Shown: piece after piece, positions 24,431 to 38,100 of the stretch
Position numbering within the stretch: position 1 is the stretch's first letter
Layout of the letters: every line of letters starts with the position of its first letter
NCBI RefSeq assembly: GCF_026151205.1
Contig: NC_087078.1
Location: 17,811,118-17,875,117 of the forward strand
Length of the DNA stretch: 64,000 bases
Direction: 5' to 3'
Origin: Bolinopsis microptera
Taxonomy: Eukaryota > Ctenophora > Tentaculata > Lobata > Bolinopsidae
The notes under the pieces: model-generated
The model's database searches: none
What the model was told of the DNA's origin: nothing
What the model saw: only the letters and a program-made list of their open reading frames with translations
Position numbers and translations under genes: made by a program

Positions 24431-27400
24431 GTTCCATTGCTAAACATGTTGGCCTGCGTCTTGTTTTTAATCATTGTCGAGGAAGCTATTCGGGGGAGAG
24501 GTCGCAATGGTCTTCCTCAGACCCTCCCGGAGGGCTAAGCCAAAGCATCTATTGACCGTCTCTGCCATAGCTCGAATCCAGTGTTGAAACGAATAAGAAT
24601 TTTTGATCGCCATTTTATTCGTTTGAAAAAGGTGAAAGAACCTATCTTTTGACAACCGGCCTGTGTTTTTTTGTGAGCCAGCTAACATGGTTTTCTGGTC
24701 TCCTCATTGACGACTTGTGTTCTTTCCATGAGCTAAGAGTTGTTGGAGGAGGGTATCAGTCGCTGAAAACTATTTTGGAGCCTATGTGAGTTCGTAAAAT
24801 GTTCGTAGAGTTCCTTCACATTGCTTACAAGACTTGATTTCTTTTAAGGAAATCATTGCCCCTGTGTGTATGTAAATGCAACACAGGTACTTAGTCTTTT
24901 TAAGTGTTGTTGAGCTTCTTTGATTTTTTCAGCATACCGTAGTAACTATACTGCTTAAAAACAGTGGAAACAGTAAACATGACTGTAAAATCGCCTCGGG
25001 TCAAACTCGTCCAACTCTCAATCATGGATGAGAAGAAACTGTGTGACCCTGTAAGCAGCTAACCTGACTTCCAGCGGCAGAGTTTTGTAATCACGGAACC
25101 CCGATCGGGGGGGTTAGTATTTTTCTATTCTGTTTTCCGAGTCATATGCGGCCTTCCTATGTGTTGAGGTTCTCCCGACATCTCGCCTCATTTTCGCTTA
25201 GAGGGTCGATCGCCTCTAGAAGCCCCTTTCAAGTGGTTTTTCATGTTCTGCTTGTTTTGCCACCGTGAATGCGGTCTTGTCTTTGATCAACCCTCTCTTC
25301 CCCAGGACAACTCATCTGCTTGCCTTGAGCTCGCTTTCCACCAGAACTCCTGTGCATCGCTGGAAGCTGTTTACGGTGTACTCTGAATTTCTTGCGTTTG
25401 AGATGTGTTGGCTGAGTTCCCTGTGGAAGGACTATTGAGTGCCGCTGTATATTAATTCACTTCGGGTGTTCAGCAGCGTTTAGAGCTTTATCGTGTCCCT
25501 CTAAGTTGATCTCCAGGTTTCAATTCTGAAACTGTTCGATGCGCTTGTGGTTTCAATTGCCTCTACGATGGGGCGAAGCACATGTTTAAGTTCTTGGTTG
25601 AGGCTGGTGATTGATTGAGTGCAGACCTGGCAATTCCCTTTCGTGCTTTCCGTCAAGTTTTCTTGGCCGCACTCGAGGGTCTCGCTCCCTTTTGTTAGTC
25701 GGAATTGGCAGATGACAAAATTTCAGAGTCCGTAACTTTGTAGTATCGTTTTTAGTTCGTCCGAAACTGAGCTTTGAAGTTGAATCATCTCTCGAGAATT
25801 AAGTTTTCGCTCGTCTACTGCTATCTAAGTTGGTCGAGATCAGCCCGAATTCCATTAAGCTTGGTTCTCTATTGGCCAACTTTCTTTTAAAGATGGATGA
25901 CACCATACATTTTTCAGATGTGTTGGGGATGATAAGGATGAGGTCAGAGAAATGCCTTTTGTTGAAGCAATCTCTTTCCATTGAGTTCGAGAAAGACGTC
26001 CCTTGAAGTACAGACTTCGAATGTTTCTGGTCTGAGCATTAATGCACCGTTTCATGGACAAGGTGATCCTTCAGGGTTATCATCACGAGTTGGTTTGGTT
26101 TCCATCGCTGCTTCCGTAGTAAGCTCATTGGTGATAATCCTAGCATCATTTGTAAACCGAGCATCAGAGGTTTTTCGGTGAGATTTGCCTGAGTGTCAAC
26201 CTGAGTTGGATAAGCTTTGATCATCGGTGCGTTTCCCTCTCGATTTTCTTTTTGTTGCTCTGTCCCTTTTCTTTACGATTTAGGGCAATTGTTGTGCAGG
26301 GTGTTACTAAATCAATTTTGTGTCGAGCTGCCGGATAACGTCCACCAGGTTTATGTAATCGCCCGTGTCGAAAAACTTGGCTCGCTATCAAAATTTCCGT
26401 ATTCTGCGACTGTATGACGTACTACAAATCGGTTTCCAGTCCCTTCCTCCATTTGACTATCGAACATAGCCTAGTAATTTCGCTGCATACGTGTCGGTGT
26501 TGTGCAAGAACGAAACCAGGTCAGTTTACCTTCCCTGGCCTGAAATTGCTCAGTGGGAGGCTGTAAGCTACACGTAGCTCAAATTTGATCACGGTAGTTC
26601 CTCGCAGTTTGTAATATTAGGTGTGTGGACTAGTTTTGGCGGTTTCTAAGACCCAGTGGTCTCACAGGTTTCGAGCAGGCCAGAGCTTCTTTTTGTTGGT
26701 GGAGACATTGTTAGCCTTTCAATCGATAGACGATGCCTAATGACACGAGTGCGCTCTTTTTTGTATGTGTTTTGCTGCGTTTTTTAAAGGAGATCGAGTG
26801 TGAATGTATCTAAACACGAATGGAGCGCCATATGTCCAGATTAGTACGCCCGAGAACCTTCTCTTACCCGATGTAATGTCTAGCAGGCTTTTCGCAGATG
26901 TTGGACTGCTCGTTCAAATTGCTTCTTGGTCGAAGACTGCAAACTGGGAGTTGGTTTGACACTTGTTTGGTCCTCACTGTGTTTGATGAAACATGGACAG
27001 AGGAGGTGAACACTGTTTTGAGATATTGGAGAATGATTTCAATTGTAAACGCAGGTAGACTGACGGGCTGTTTTTTCTTACTGATGCCTGGTTGTGGTTA
27101 TGACGGCAGCAGGAGGCTCAGTTTTTCGTCGGTGCCGATTCCGTTGCTTGAAAGTTTTTCTGGATCATCAATATCTTCTACTACGTTTTTCGACATACGG
27201 GATAGATCGAGGACTAGTATCGTCACCGCCCTCATTTTTCCTTTAGCATCAGGAGAGAAATAGCAGTGAAGATGTTTAATGGAATCCTGGTAAAGAGTAA
27301 CGAGGCTTAAAGTTACCTAACTGACATCACAGACTTCGGTGTCTTCTACGGCTGGTTAAACCTGAGAGGGGATACTGAGGTCTCTAGTTTTCCTATATTA

Positions 27401-28242
27401 GAATAACAAGAGGCATATTGTCCATCTTATGATGTTCTTCAGAGGCCATTCTGGAGGTCCCTGTCCAAATGAATATATAAATTCTGAGCCGTGAACAAGG
27501 TAATTTTTGTTTTTAGACTCCAACAAACGGTTGTTTAGGTTGCGAGCAAGTTGTAAGGATTTTTTGTCCTCAGGTGGCCAGGACTGGGAGTATTTGGCGG
27601 AACCTAAGTAAGATCATTGCACAATGCTTTCACAACACTGGGGTCCTCAGAACAAATCGGTGCAGCTTGATTTGGGCTTGGGCCCCGGCTGATTTCTGGG
27701 AAACTTCACGAAGGGCAACTTGATTTCTGACTGCACGGGGAAAAAAAAAAGAAAAAAAAAAAAAAAAATTCCCAATTGAGATTTCGGAACCATCAAAAAA
27801 TATTCGATCACGCAGTTTCCAAAGGAATGACCGACCCACATTTAATGAGGCCCTTGGCCCTGGTCTGATACCTACCTTGATCGTATCAGAATCACAACAA
27901 CCTAACCTTGCTGCCGTGCTTGACACCACCCTACCCGCACACTTATCAATACATGCAAACTTATGATCTCGTTGATCAGCTGAACATGGATCATTATGAT
28001 ATGTTATTATCGTTAACAGTTTCTATGTACTTAAGATTTTGAATTTGTATTCCATGTATTTCCTTTGAATTCCTTGTATTCCTTGTATCCCGAAATAAAC
28101 AAGCTCTGTCCACTCTATTACAGTTTTGTATAAAAACGCAGCTTTATCAACACAATCATCCCATCTTACATTGTCTACACGTTAAAAAAAAGCCTGTTAC
28201 TTGAAAAAGATCGTGTAAATCGACTAGGGAATTTCAAATTAG

Positions 28243-28275
<33 letters not shown>

Positions 28276-28645
28276 TGTTTTATAAAAAAAGAAAATTTAC
28301 TCAAGCGGAATCGCACTGTAAAAATTTACAGATCGTCCACATTCAGATCATGTGCACTTATATAACCCACTTGTATGTTTTATAGTTATATTCCCACCGG
28401 TGCTTTAACCGGTGTGGTTAACCGTGCATAAGCGACCAAAATGGTTCTTTGGCATTTGTGCCTTAACCGTGCGTGTAACCCGTGCGTTTAACCGTGCTTA
28501 AGAACCGTCCTTAATGTAAACCATTGTGCCCTTAACCTTCCTGAACCGTGCCTTTAACCGGTGCCTAACCGTGCCTTAAACTGTGGCTTTTAACCGTGGC
28601 CTTAACGTGCGTTAACCCGTGCTTATGCCACACTACCGAATTGCC

Positions 28646-29093
28646 CACCTTTGCTAGTTTATAACATCCTGACGACTTTCAAGGGCCAACATGAAACGAC
28701 AAATGATCCGAAAGCATCTTAAGTTATAAACCATGAAAACACCAGCAGTACTGATGGTATCAACGGAGGATGAGTGCCTCGGTCAGTGCAATGGTTGTCC
28801 CCGATTGAGTCCGTCGTGGTCCGTTCTAGATAGTTGGATCTTACGTCATCTGCACATAGCGTAATTTTTTGAGATGTAACTCCGACACCTGCACACAATC
28901 CCCCCCGGGGGGTAATGGACACTGTGAGCAAAATAAGAAATTTACCTAGACACCATATTTTAAAAAGTCTAAAGTAATCTCAATCTCCGTAACTGCTACA
29001 ATTACATAGCATTATCATTGAAAAGGCCCCTACGAAGAACCTTTTCGTACGGATAAAACTGCTCGGGTGAAAAAGAAAACTGGCAAGTCTAAC
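28646..29093. other. Short spacer between TIR element and candidate exon
   Basis: Nothing recognisable apart from the intron sequence downstream of the donor at 29093. Confidence 0.4.
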
Positions 29094-29192
29094 CTGCTCG
29101 TAGGTCATCCAGCCATCTCGGGAAGCTGCACTGACCAGTCCCCGCATCTCCACTGGCAGTCTCATTCTCATCAGCACTGTACTTCCTGCCTC
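29094..29192 (-). CDS. Internal exon, unidentified minus-strand gene
   Basis: 99 bases, 33 codons, phase 0 at both ends, with acceptor TTCCAG and donor GTTAGA. The peptide EAGSTVLMRMRLPVEMRGLV followed by SAASRDGWMTYEQ has the look of conserved protein, but I cannot name the family. It may splice directly to 18029-17877, which would place the 8.7-kb TIR element in an intron. Confidence 0.5.
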
Positions 29193-32100
29193 CTGGAAAA
29201 TCCATCAGACGAGAGTTCTCATTCAGTCGGTCTGCCCATGTGAAACCTTAGTGTGAAGATATGTAGTTTTCTAGCTAGAGTTGAAGTTTGTTGGCGTGAG
29301 TTTCCGCGTGGAGCTTTAAACCGCGTTGTGGAACGCACGAGATAGAGCTATAAGATGGTGTAACTCATTGGAAGAAACCGGTGTTATCCTGATGATCCAG
29401 TCCTGACAAGTCCTGATATACTGGTTTAGGTATTGGGTTTGAAGCCCATCCGGTTTGTTGTTGTTTTGATAGAGTATTTGACGGAACCGTTTGAATTGGA
29501 ACAGAACGATGGGCAGTGAGAAACTGCCGAGTAATCTGCCTTGAAGTAAGGTAGTGTTAAGCTGCCCACGAATTTTCTTTGAACTTAGGGGATACTGTCT
29601 TCAATTGTGAACAGTTAACAGAACTGGTTTTCATATTTTGAACGGTTTTAAGGCTAACAAGCACAGAAATTAACAAAGTGACGAACATAATAAATCAATA
29701 ATGGATAACACATATTGCCCGATTTCCGTAGCAAGCAAAGAAAGAACAAAATAAAAAGATTAGCAGGTGAAGGTGGCCGATTTCTCCAAATTAAATCAAC
29801 GTGTAGCTATTCCCTTTACTCTACTAACTATTTGGCACATTTTCTGGGAATTGGCAATTTTAACATCCCTATTTTCAGTGAATGTAAAAGGACTCTTAAA
29901 TAGTCGGAAACTCAAATATCATGGTTGTTTTTTAATGTGTCATGACCATGTCACGTGAGGTTATGTGACAGCTAATCATTGATAATGAAAATTGTATAAA
30001 CCATTGGTTCAATAGGGCCCAATTTGACAAGTATCATTTGTTATAAATATAACGTCACACAATGAAATAAAAGATTTTAACTCATATTTAACAGCAAGAA
30101 ATACTAGGCATCACGTATAACTAATTTAGTAAGACCGTCAAATCGAAGAAAATACTGACGACCCTATACGAAGATTCTGGTCCATTAAACACATACCATT
30201 CATATAACATGCAGAAACGCTGGACTCAAGTGTGACAATAGTCCAGGTGTCATGCATAATTGGACAGGTGACCAGATTAGACAGGAAGTAAACACAATTG
30301 GTTGGGTGCATGAAATTTGCTTGTATCAAGGTTCCATTAACATGCAGCTCAGTAAATCTTCATTTCATGTCCATCTAGATGAACGGACGAAACAGTTTGC
30401 CTATATATATCATAAGGAACTCTCGGTCCTTACAATTAGTTCGGTGAACTCGACAGATTATCCAGAATTGCAGAACAGCGTATATGACCATACGTATAAA
30501 GCAGACTAACAAACAACCGCATCTACAATAATGAAAAAACTACCAGAAAAAAATCGAGCATAAGCGTAAAACATTAAAAAGCTATTAAGTAAAATTTAGC
30601 AACACATTTTATTCGATCGTTTTACAGCAAACTAAAAAGGGAGTGTGAAAAGTACTCACTTTCACGGACACTTTGACAAACTGTAGTGAACGTCCACCAA
30701 CTAAACTACAGAAACTTACTACTCAAAAGCAACTTAGCGCAAGTTTGCTCAATATCAAGCTTTTCTACACCATATCAAACAATGAAGCACACACACACAA
30801 AATACAATCTGATAAAAGCAGTCCCTATCAGCAAAAGCAGACTAAAAAAGTAGTCTTTACAAACCCACGTGGCACGTCCACTTAACAAACGTGCAATATG
30901 AGCATTTTGCTGATAGTAATACAGAGAAACCACGGCGAAGCTTTGTATAGTGAGCTGCTATAGAGAGCTGTCAGTCACGGACACCATTGTCCATAGTAAT
31001 GAAACTGTGTTGTATTGAGTAGCGGGGGTCAATCAATCATGTGTAGTAAACTCATAATAACAATAATACATGTAGTGTAGGCAGGAAGGGTCCGGGCGCT
31101 GTGGTATTGAGTTCCGAGCAAGGGAGATTAATATGGTGAACTTGTGGTGACGTCGTCTCAGGAGATTTCTTATTGCGAAAAATGGATTCTACGTAAATCA
31201 GGGAGATTTGACGTAAATTATCATCAAATAACGTGAGTATTTCCGTAAATTTCCGATTTTTGGTGGCATTTTATATTCCGCAAGACATATAGACCTGGAT
31301 ATTAAAGGAAGCGCAAACCATAATATTTTGTTTAGCAATAGACAGTAATGGATTAGAAATCGGAAGTATTTTCAAACACCACCAGCCAACCATTTACCTT
31401 GGAGCTAGGTGTATTAATAATTGGTGATTTGTAACACTAAATATAATATCATCCAACATGAATGAATTCTCATAATCTAAAGGGGTCGTTCAACATATTA
31501 AGGTGGTTCATCAAATAATGTGGAGAATCGGACTGGCGATTAATGATAGAAGTCAACCAGATTCAAGCAGAAGAACATCCGACAAGTACTGAAATCGTCA
31601 TAATCGTATTTTTCCCTTCCCCACAATCCCTAATTAGAAATCACATCGTCTTTTATCTTCCCTGAACGCTAAGGACCCTGTTTGATTAACTTCATTCCAC
31701 GGTTGAGACACGTATGATAACTAATTCCCACAAAAAGAGGTTCAAATTCTCACCATTACGTATCTTATCACTCACGACTAGCTGCGAATTTCTTAGAGAA
31801 GTTTTAATCTGATTTTTAACCGATGTTTGTGTGTACCTGTTACTTGTCCTGGGGGGTCAGAGTGAAGCTACATCAGACGTTGCCGAGGGATCCCCTCCTG
31901 ACTCCCAGATACCTGCCGCCCTGAACCAAGCAGCACAACAGATCAGAAGATAGGGGTCCACTGCTATAGACAAAGCAACTCTAATCATGAAGCTAGGCAT
32001 ATCGGCTTAAAAATTGAAGCAATGAGGTTTAGAGAGGAGCGCAATGGAGGCAAAGTCCAGCACTTGAGACGACTCTGTGAGACGAGTAGCTTTGGTTCGG

Positions 32101-33410
32101 AGTCAGAGCACTCTGTAACTAACCTGTATATTCCAGGAGATTGCGGAGTACACTGAGTGAACTTAAGAGATATGGAGGATATGGAGATAAAATGGAGGAA
32201 ATGGAGGAGAAAATAGAAGAGAAGATGACAGAATGGAGGCGAGAATGGAAGAGCAGGACAAAAAGGAAGAAGATAGATTTGCAGCTCCTGACGAACACTC
32301 CAAACGATTTGAGAGGAAGATATCAGAACACCGCAGTCTCAAGCACCATTTCAAGCCATGTGTTTCTGAAACCCTTACCACACACTCACACCGCAAGAAC
32401 GACAAAAGGCTCAGATGTCAGAGGTACGGGATTATCTCCTTATACAAGATAGCCGAACAAATAAACACCCATCCAGTGGAAAGTTCGACGCGGACTTTGC
32501 AAGTGGAAGGAATGGTTGCACGTTTGATAGACCACATTGGGCGGACATGGCATGCCTATACTCACACAACGAAACTCCCCAGGCAGCAAAATTTTGATAG
32601 AGCTTGTGAGACTTTTCCAAATATATAAAATTAAGGTTGGAATCTAACCCTGCTGCCAAAGCAACTCATTGGAGCACATATCTACGCAGATGACAGACTC
32701 GTTGGCACTGTGATTCGTGCGCAAGGAACGACGATTTACGATCGAGATGAGATCCAGTTTATGCGAAGGAGGTTTACTCTACAACAAACCCTGTGACAAC
32801 AGCTTCACATTCTAGCGCTGCAAAACTGGGGCACTGACCTTCATAGCAGACGGGAACAAAATTTGAATAAAGAGTTTGTGAAGATTTTCTATAAAAAAAT
32901 TAAGTTTACGACTGTATTATTAACGGGAGATACCGTACAATATTATTTAATTTGAAATAATCAGAATATAATATTGTAAACAATTTAAATCCTTTATCTC
33001 CGAAAAAATGACAGTTATTAGGACTACAATCATACTAAGGTGTCGTTCACATATTACTTAATCATTAATCGTAAATTTTATAATGGAAAAAAATAAACAA
33101 GTTTCCAGTAAATGAAATCCATAATGAATAATTTTCAAATTCAGTACAACTACAAAGTAAATGGATTCATTAACCACATTTAACACATTATTTATGAGAA
33201 TAAAGTCAGTGACCGTAAAGAGAATAAGTTAAACACATCAAAGTAGTACAATAAAATCACTTCGTAAACAGCCACAGCAAATAATATAGTGTTAACAAAA
33301 CATCTGTAAGTAAATGCTTTGTTTTTATAGAGTTTTATAGTCCGATTATCCGTTTTAACAGTCTAAAATAGTGACTCAATAGTAATAAACTTCAGTATTT
33401 AGTGGACTGA
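29193..33410. other. Spacer with scattered decayed repeats
   Basis: No secure gene. Around 32030-32640 a plus-strand charged, coiled-coil-like stretch (KMEEMEEKIEEKMTEWRRE) continues through frameshifts and looks like transposon debris. A fragment resembling the terminus of the 54.5-kb MITE (gtgtcgttcacatattac) lies near 33041-33058, and a weaker one near 31484. An ATG-led 85-codon plus frame at 30252-30509 has no support beyond being open. Confidence 0.4.
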
Positions 33411-33459
33411 TTGGTTCTGGAGAGATACTTGTCTAGAGAGGCGTCCACCAAGGGACTTG

Positions 33460-34990
33460 TGGTGCTCATCTTTCTACTTCTTCTTCTTCTTACCAAAACA
33501 ACCCACTGTCACAGTACTCCTTACCACAGCACTCTCCCAGCACAAGAGCACACGTACCCAAGTGCAGCACCCGACCGGACAGCACCCGTCCGGACAGCCA
33601 CCCGGCAAAACAGTCGCACGCACAGCATTCATTTACTTGCAGCACTTGCAAAAGCACCGCAAGTGCCCCCACAACAAAAACCATCGCAGCAGGAGCAGGA
33701 GCAGCAGTCCAGTCTTACAGCACCCACAACAAGTCACCACAACTACAACCTTTACAGCAATCCCCACATTTACCGCATCCGCAACAGTCTCCACATTTCA
33801 AAACGAAAAAAAAAAAACAAAAAAAATGCAATTAACGCAGGCTTCACTGCATTACCACCTACATTCACCTGCACTGAGCACAACGATAGTATCCCACAAC
33901 CATCTTTGGAGGGAACCACAGCATTTTTCCACAAGGAATCACAGCATTTCCACAACCATCACAACACAACTTGCCGCAACTCCCTTCAAAGCACCGGTGC
34001 ACTTCTCACAGGGTGCACATCCTCCCAGGTGCAACAGATCTTGCACTTCTTACCACAACAACTGAGAGACAACTCCCCACAATCTACCAAAACTGCAAGC
34101 AAGTTAGCGTCACAGCACTCAGCTTACAGCAGTAAGGTTTACAACAGTTTCCCACAAGTGCAGCACACCATCTGGGCAGCAGCCTTTGAAGCAGTCAAAC
34201 TAGGCAGCACCCTTATCTATGCAGCACATACAAGCACCACAAGACCCTCCACAGCAGGACCCGTCACCAGCAGAGCACGCACAACAATAACCCTTACAGC
34301 ACCCACACGTCGCCACAGCTGAAACCAGCGCAACATGAATTCCGCATTTGCACAACACACAAAAACCTTTAGCACAGCTGTCCCATCAGCAGCATCACAG
34401 CAATCCGCACAGCACTGCAGTCCACCACATTTCTTACAGCAATCACCGCTTTAGCACAAACAACCCTCGCAGCAATCTCCACATTGTCCGCCATCCGCAT
34501 TTCCACAGCAGCCTCACAGCTCTTGCCGCACGCTGTACAACCACACTAGCTTACACAACAGCACTCTCCGCAGCCTTTACAAAACAGTCATCACAAAGCG
34601 TGCAGCACTTGCAGTCACCCCCACCTCCCTCCACAGCAACCCACCAATCACAACAACTACAACACACGACCACGCCTTACAAACATCCACAGCACTCCAC
34701 AAGAACAGTGCACTGCACTTACGCAGCCCGACAACTTGGCCAGCAGTCACCACAAACCCCATGCAGCAGGAGCTGCACTCTGCAGCATATACAATCATCA
34801 CAGGGCCCGTCGCAGCAAGCCCCATCACAGCAACCACAACCGCACGTGACCCCATACAGCAGCCACAACAATCCCCACAAAGAGCCGGTCCCCACACTTA
34901 CAACAACCTGGGCAAGGAAGGACCACAGCAACCACAGCACGTGACTAACAACAGCACCACATGTACCACTCAGCCTGCCCCTCATCACAG
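33460..34990 (-). pseudogene. Cysteine-rich repeat-coding region, frames broken
   Basis: About 1.5 kb built of CAGCA/CCACAACA-like short motifs on the plus strand. On the minus strand several stretches spell dense cysteine peptides: TCGCGCCDGACCDGPCDDC near 34800-34860, CGCCKGYCCACSAGDGSCC near 34225-34300 (frame ends at stop 34200-34202), and DCCSCSCCDGFCCGGTCG near 33635-33710. They share CCDGxCCxGxC or close variants. Stops and frame changes lie between them, so this is either several small exons, tandem small genes or a decayed repeat gene. The long plus-strand frame (33411-34322) has no ATG start and a low-complexity H/S/T/Q composition; I regard it as a shadow. Function unknown; a metal-binding or disulphide-rich secreted peptide would fit the composition. 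Confidence 0.4.
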
Positions 34991-35082
34991 CAACCACGTT
35001 TAGCATCACTCTTTTCCAGAGTGGGGTGATTCAAAGTGGTAAATCCTCCCTTAGCAAGCACATCACGAGGTCCCCGATGACT

Positions 35083-35118
35083 TCTTTTTTCTTCTTCTTC
35101 TTTTTCTTCTTCTTGTCA
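35083..35118. repeat. (TTC)n microsatellite
   Basis: TTCTTCTTT-type tract that reads as polylysine on the minus strand. A similar tract at 33473-33491 sits at the other side of the cysteine-rich region. Confidence 0.85.
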
Positions 35119-35119
35119 C

Positions 35120-38100
35120 CATCACTAATGTTAACTGCTAACATCCCCAACTTTACTGCTGCTTCCATCACCGACACCACCCGAGCCGGACAAACCACAA
35201 GGCCACAACAGGCAGGGTCTCCAGCTCCATTACCACAAGACAACGGACACAAACAAAGCTGGTTCCTCCTATGAGGATCACTCCACCCGACCACCCGACA
35301 TAGGTCCACTCTCCCATGGTGGAGTGCTTGGTCCACAAGGGTTGGGTCCAGCGGGGGTTGATGCACAAGGGTGGCTCTACTCTTGGGCTGCTGGACCTGT
35401 TGCTCTTGCTGACAAAATCATAGACTGGGGCTTGTGGTTTCTTCATCCGTTCGTAGTAGAACGAATAAGCACTGAGGTTCCGTCATCCTCTGATCACCGC
35501 ACCGAATCTCCGGATTTCAAAATCAATTTTAGGAGCAAAATACTATGTGCTAAACCAATATTGAACCGAACAGGTAAATGATCTCAGTTTAAATCATATA
35601 CATCGATGCAATTAAAGATGAACAAATGAACTTGTGGTGAAACTAAACAGCAATTATATTAATCTAAGGCAATCACGTCAAAATTATGTTATTTATAAAG
35701 TCCCTAAATTACAAACACTTGTTAATTGGCTTACATATTTTTATTAATATAACCTAACATCCAATAACAATTCTATAGGTTTTATCAAGACTGGGGAAGG
35801 AATAATTTAGATTGAATACTTCAAATCCCAAATTAAAAGTACATGACGTCGAATATCTTATTTTTTGTGACACTGACCATTGAATTCATAAAAATCCCAA
35901 AGAAATTGAAAGGCGCAACAATGGTAACACCGAATGTTTTTCTGATCTCTGTTTGCTTAAACAGTTTATTTCTGCAGAATATCACAATAACCTAACGACA
36001 TTGTCCCCTAAACTTGACCAAATGACTTAGGTTTTTGATAACCCAAAGAAAACAGCTTTTTTTGAGTTTTGACGCTGAACCAACCACACGTTTTGGCGGA
36101 TCCCACCCCTGGTAGGTATCAGGTTTTTAAGAGTACAGTACATATTGTTTCATTGCAGGAACCAGAGCGAATTGGAACACACTGCACGCGTCAGAGCACC
36201 ATGCACGTGCAGTGTTTCACCTTACACATGCACAACCTCCTTTCTGAAATGTAGGTATTCAAGTTATTCAGGTCCTGATCCACTGCAGTCACAATGAGGA
36301 TGGCATAGGCCGGAACAGACTCTCCCACCCCGGTCCACATGAGCAGAAACGGATATTATCTCCATAGATCACACTGCCCACACATGTGTAATGTTGTGTG
36401 GAGATGTTGAAATGTGGGTGTTGAATCGAACGTATGAACAGTAACAGACTGAGTGCAGAGCTTGAACACAAGTGGCATTCGGTGGTCGCAATTTATCAGA
36501 CTATTTTGCAGTCTCCCCCCCAAAAGAGGGTCCTGCAAATGGGAATTGTAAAGTATATCAGACATTCGAATTTATTGCAAGGGTTCGAGTACTGCTTGTT
36601 GGTTCATGTTCCGTGGAGAGTCCATTAATTTCACTTGAGTAGTTCATGATCTATAACCTTGCTATTTACTGGATTGGAAACAATGGGTACGTTTCGTCTT
36701 TAAATACTAATTTTAGGATTACCACATATTAGGAGGAAAATCTGGATTCCAGACATTTCAAATATAAATTCGAGCACAGACGTTCAGATGTACGGGAGGA
36801 TAAACAGGAGAATAAAAATTGGGGTGGGTTCCGATCAGTAACCTCAATCGGGAAACTTTTGGTACTGGCACCTCTGGTAACAGATTGAAACCTCAGTGAT
36901 ACATTTGCGATGCAACATGCACAGTAGTCACTTTCCCGGGTAATTGTTAGGAAATTCTGTTTCCTCAACGGCACAACCGTATTTGATATGCCTCACTTAG
37001 AGCTTGATGGGGCAAAAAAAGACCAGATTTAATAACTTCATGACTTGGTCCACCAAGTCAACTTGAATAAGTTATTGGGTAATTTTTGACCGAAATTATG
37101 CATGAATGGAGTCGCCTGAGAAGGATCGCAGACTTTTTTGAGATTCAACAGAAGTTGAATTTAGAATCACCTGACGTAGATAAATCATGCTGAGATTCAT
37201 TTAGTGGTTCACCCTACGCGGGTGTGTCCAGCATAGATGATGATGTGAGCGAATCCGTGACCCTAGGGGATATCGTGGTGAGCTCGAACTTGAAGTCCTC
37301 ATCCCTCCGAACAAACTTTGACTTAGTGCAGGAAGTATATGGATGCACTGGTCGAAGTACTGACAGATCTTGAATCCACATGAAGTTGATGAGGCTGTGT
37401 TCTTGCAGCAGAGTCTTCCACTTCAGTGCTCACTGAAGAGAATCTGAACTCGACTTTCCTCGCATCCTTTGAGAAATTTCAGTGGCAATTTCGACTCCAA
37501 TTTATCATCTGATGATAGAACTATGAACCAACAGACTTATTTCTGGACTTATAGAGGAGTTGGTAGAGGAAGGAGGGTAGTCAATGATTCCTTCACATTC
37601 ACAGCATAGAAGCTAATAATTCAGATGGGGCATCTCAGTCGCATTAATCATATTTGGTATGTCGCTTATTTCGATGTTATTTGTTAAAATAATCTTGTAC
37701 ATCATTCTTCATTTCATCGAAGATCACGTTTTCAACGCAATACTTTATCTATCCCCCAATATTTGTTTGGACACTGTTTAGATTTTCTCATTAGCAGTCT
37801 CCTCCCACTGTCACCATCACCTTCAGTGTACTCTTGCGATTGAAAAATCGACATTCACAAGCATCTTATAATGCTGCGACCTGCACAGATGACCTTGCTG
37901 CTCTAGAAGCAGACATCCCTTCCCAGTAATAGATTCCCGTCGAGAGCCCTTACTGAGTTCATCCTCACATACCTGGTCTAAAGGGAGATTCTGGTATTTG
38001 GTTTTCTTCATCAACAGCTTGCTGATTGATATTTCTTTATAAGATATGACGCTGTCTTTTTTCTGTGGAAATTCTGTATCTTTTACCCTTGTTATCAATC

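Larger units (their letters stand above)
19974..28645. mobile_element. 8.7-kb element with ~360-bp terminal inverted repeats enclosing a retroelement ORF
   Basis: The left end ggcaattcggtagtgtgtgg and the right end ccacactaccgaattgcc are inverted copies. Similarity continues inward on both sides through dozens of ggcacggttaa/ttaaccgtgcc subterminal repeats to the motif cagtgcgattccgctt, near 20310-20330 and the inverse near 28295-28320. The flanks cacctcgg (19966-19973) and cacctttg (28646-28653) match at 6 of 8 positions, a plausible decayed 8-bp target duplication. The interior is richer in GC than the flanks and carries minus-strand endonuclease and reverse-transcriptase remnants. No transposase was seen. 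It is either a TIR element invaded by a LINE or a composite element. Confidence 0.8.

Noticed and set aside
27630-27929. 99-codon minus frame containing GIRPGPRASLNVG
   Set aside because: Includes a phenylalanine run from a poly-A tract and lies in the decayed retroelement; at most ORF1 debris.
30252-30509. ATG-led 85-codon plus frame
   Set aside because: Length is within chance for this region and no family motif or splice context supports it.
33411-34322. 303-codon plus-strand frame with a leucine-rich start resembling a signal peptide
   Set aside because: No ATG start; the leucines come from a CTT microsatellite and the rest from CAGCA/CAACA low complexity. The minus strand gives the more specific cysteine pattern.
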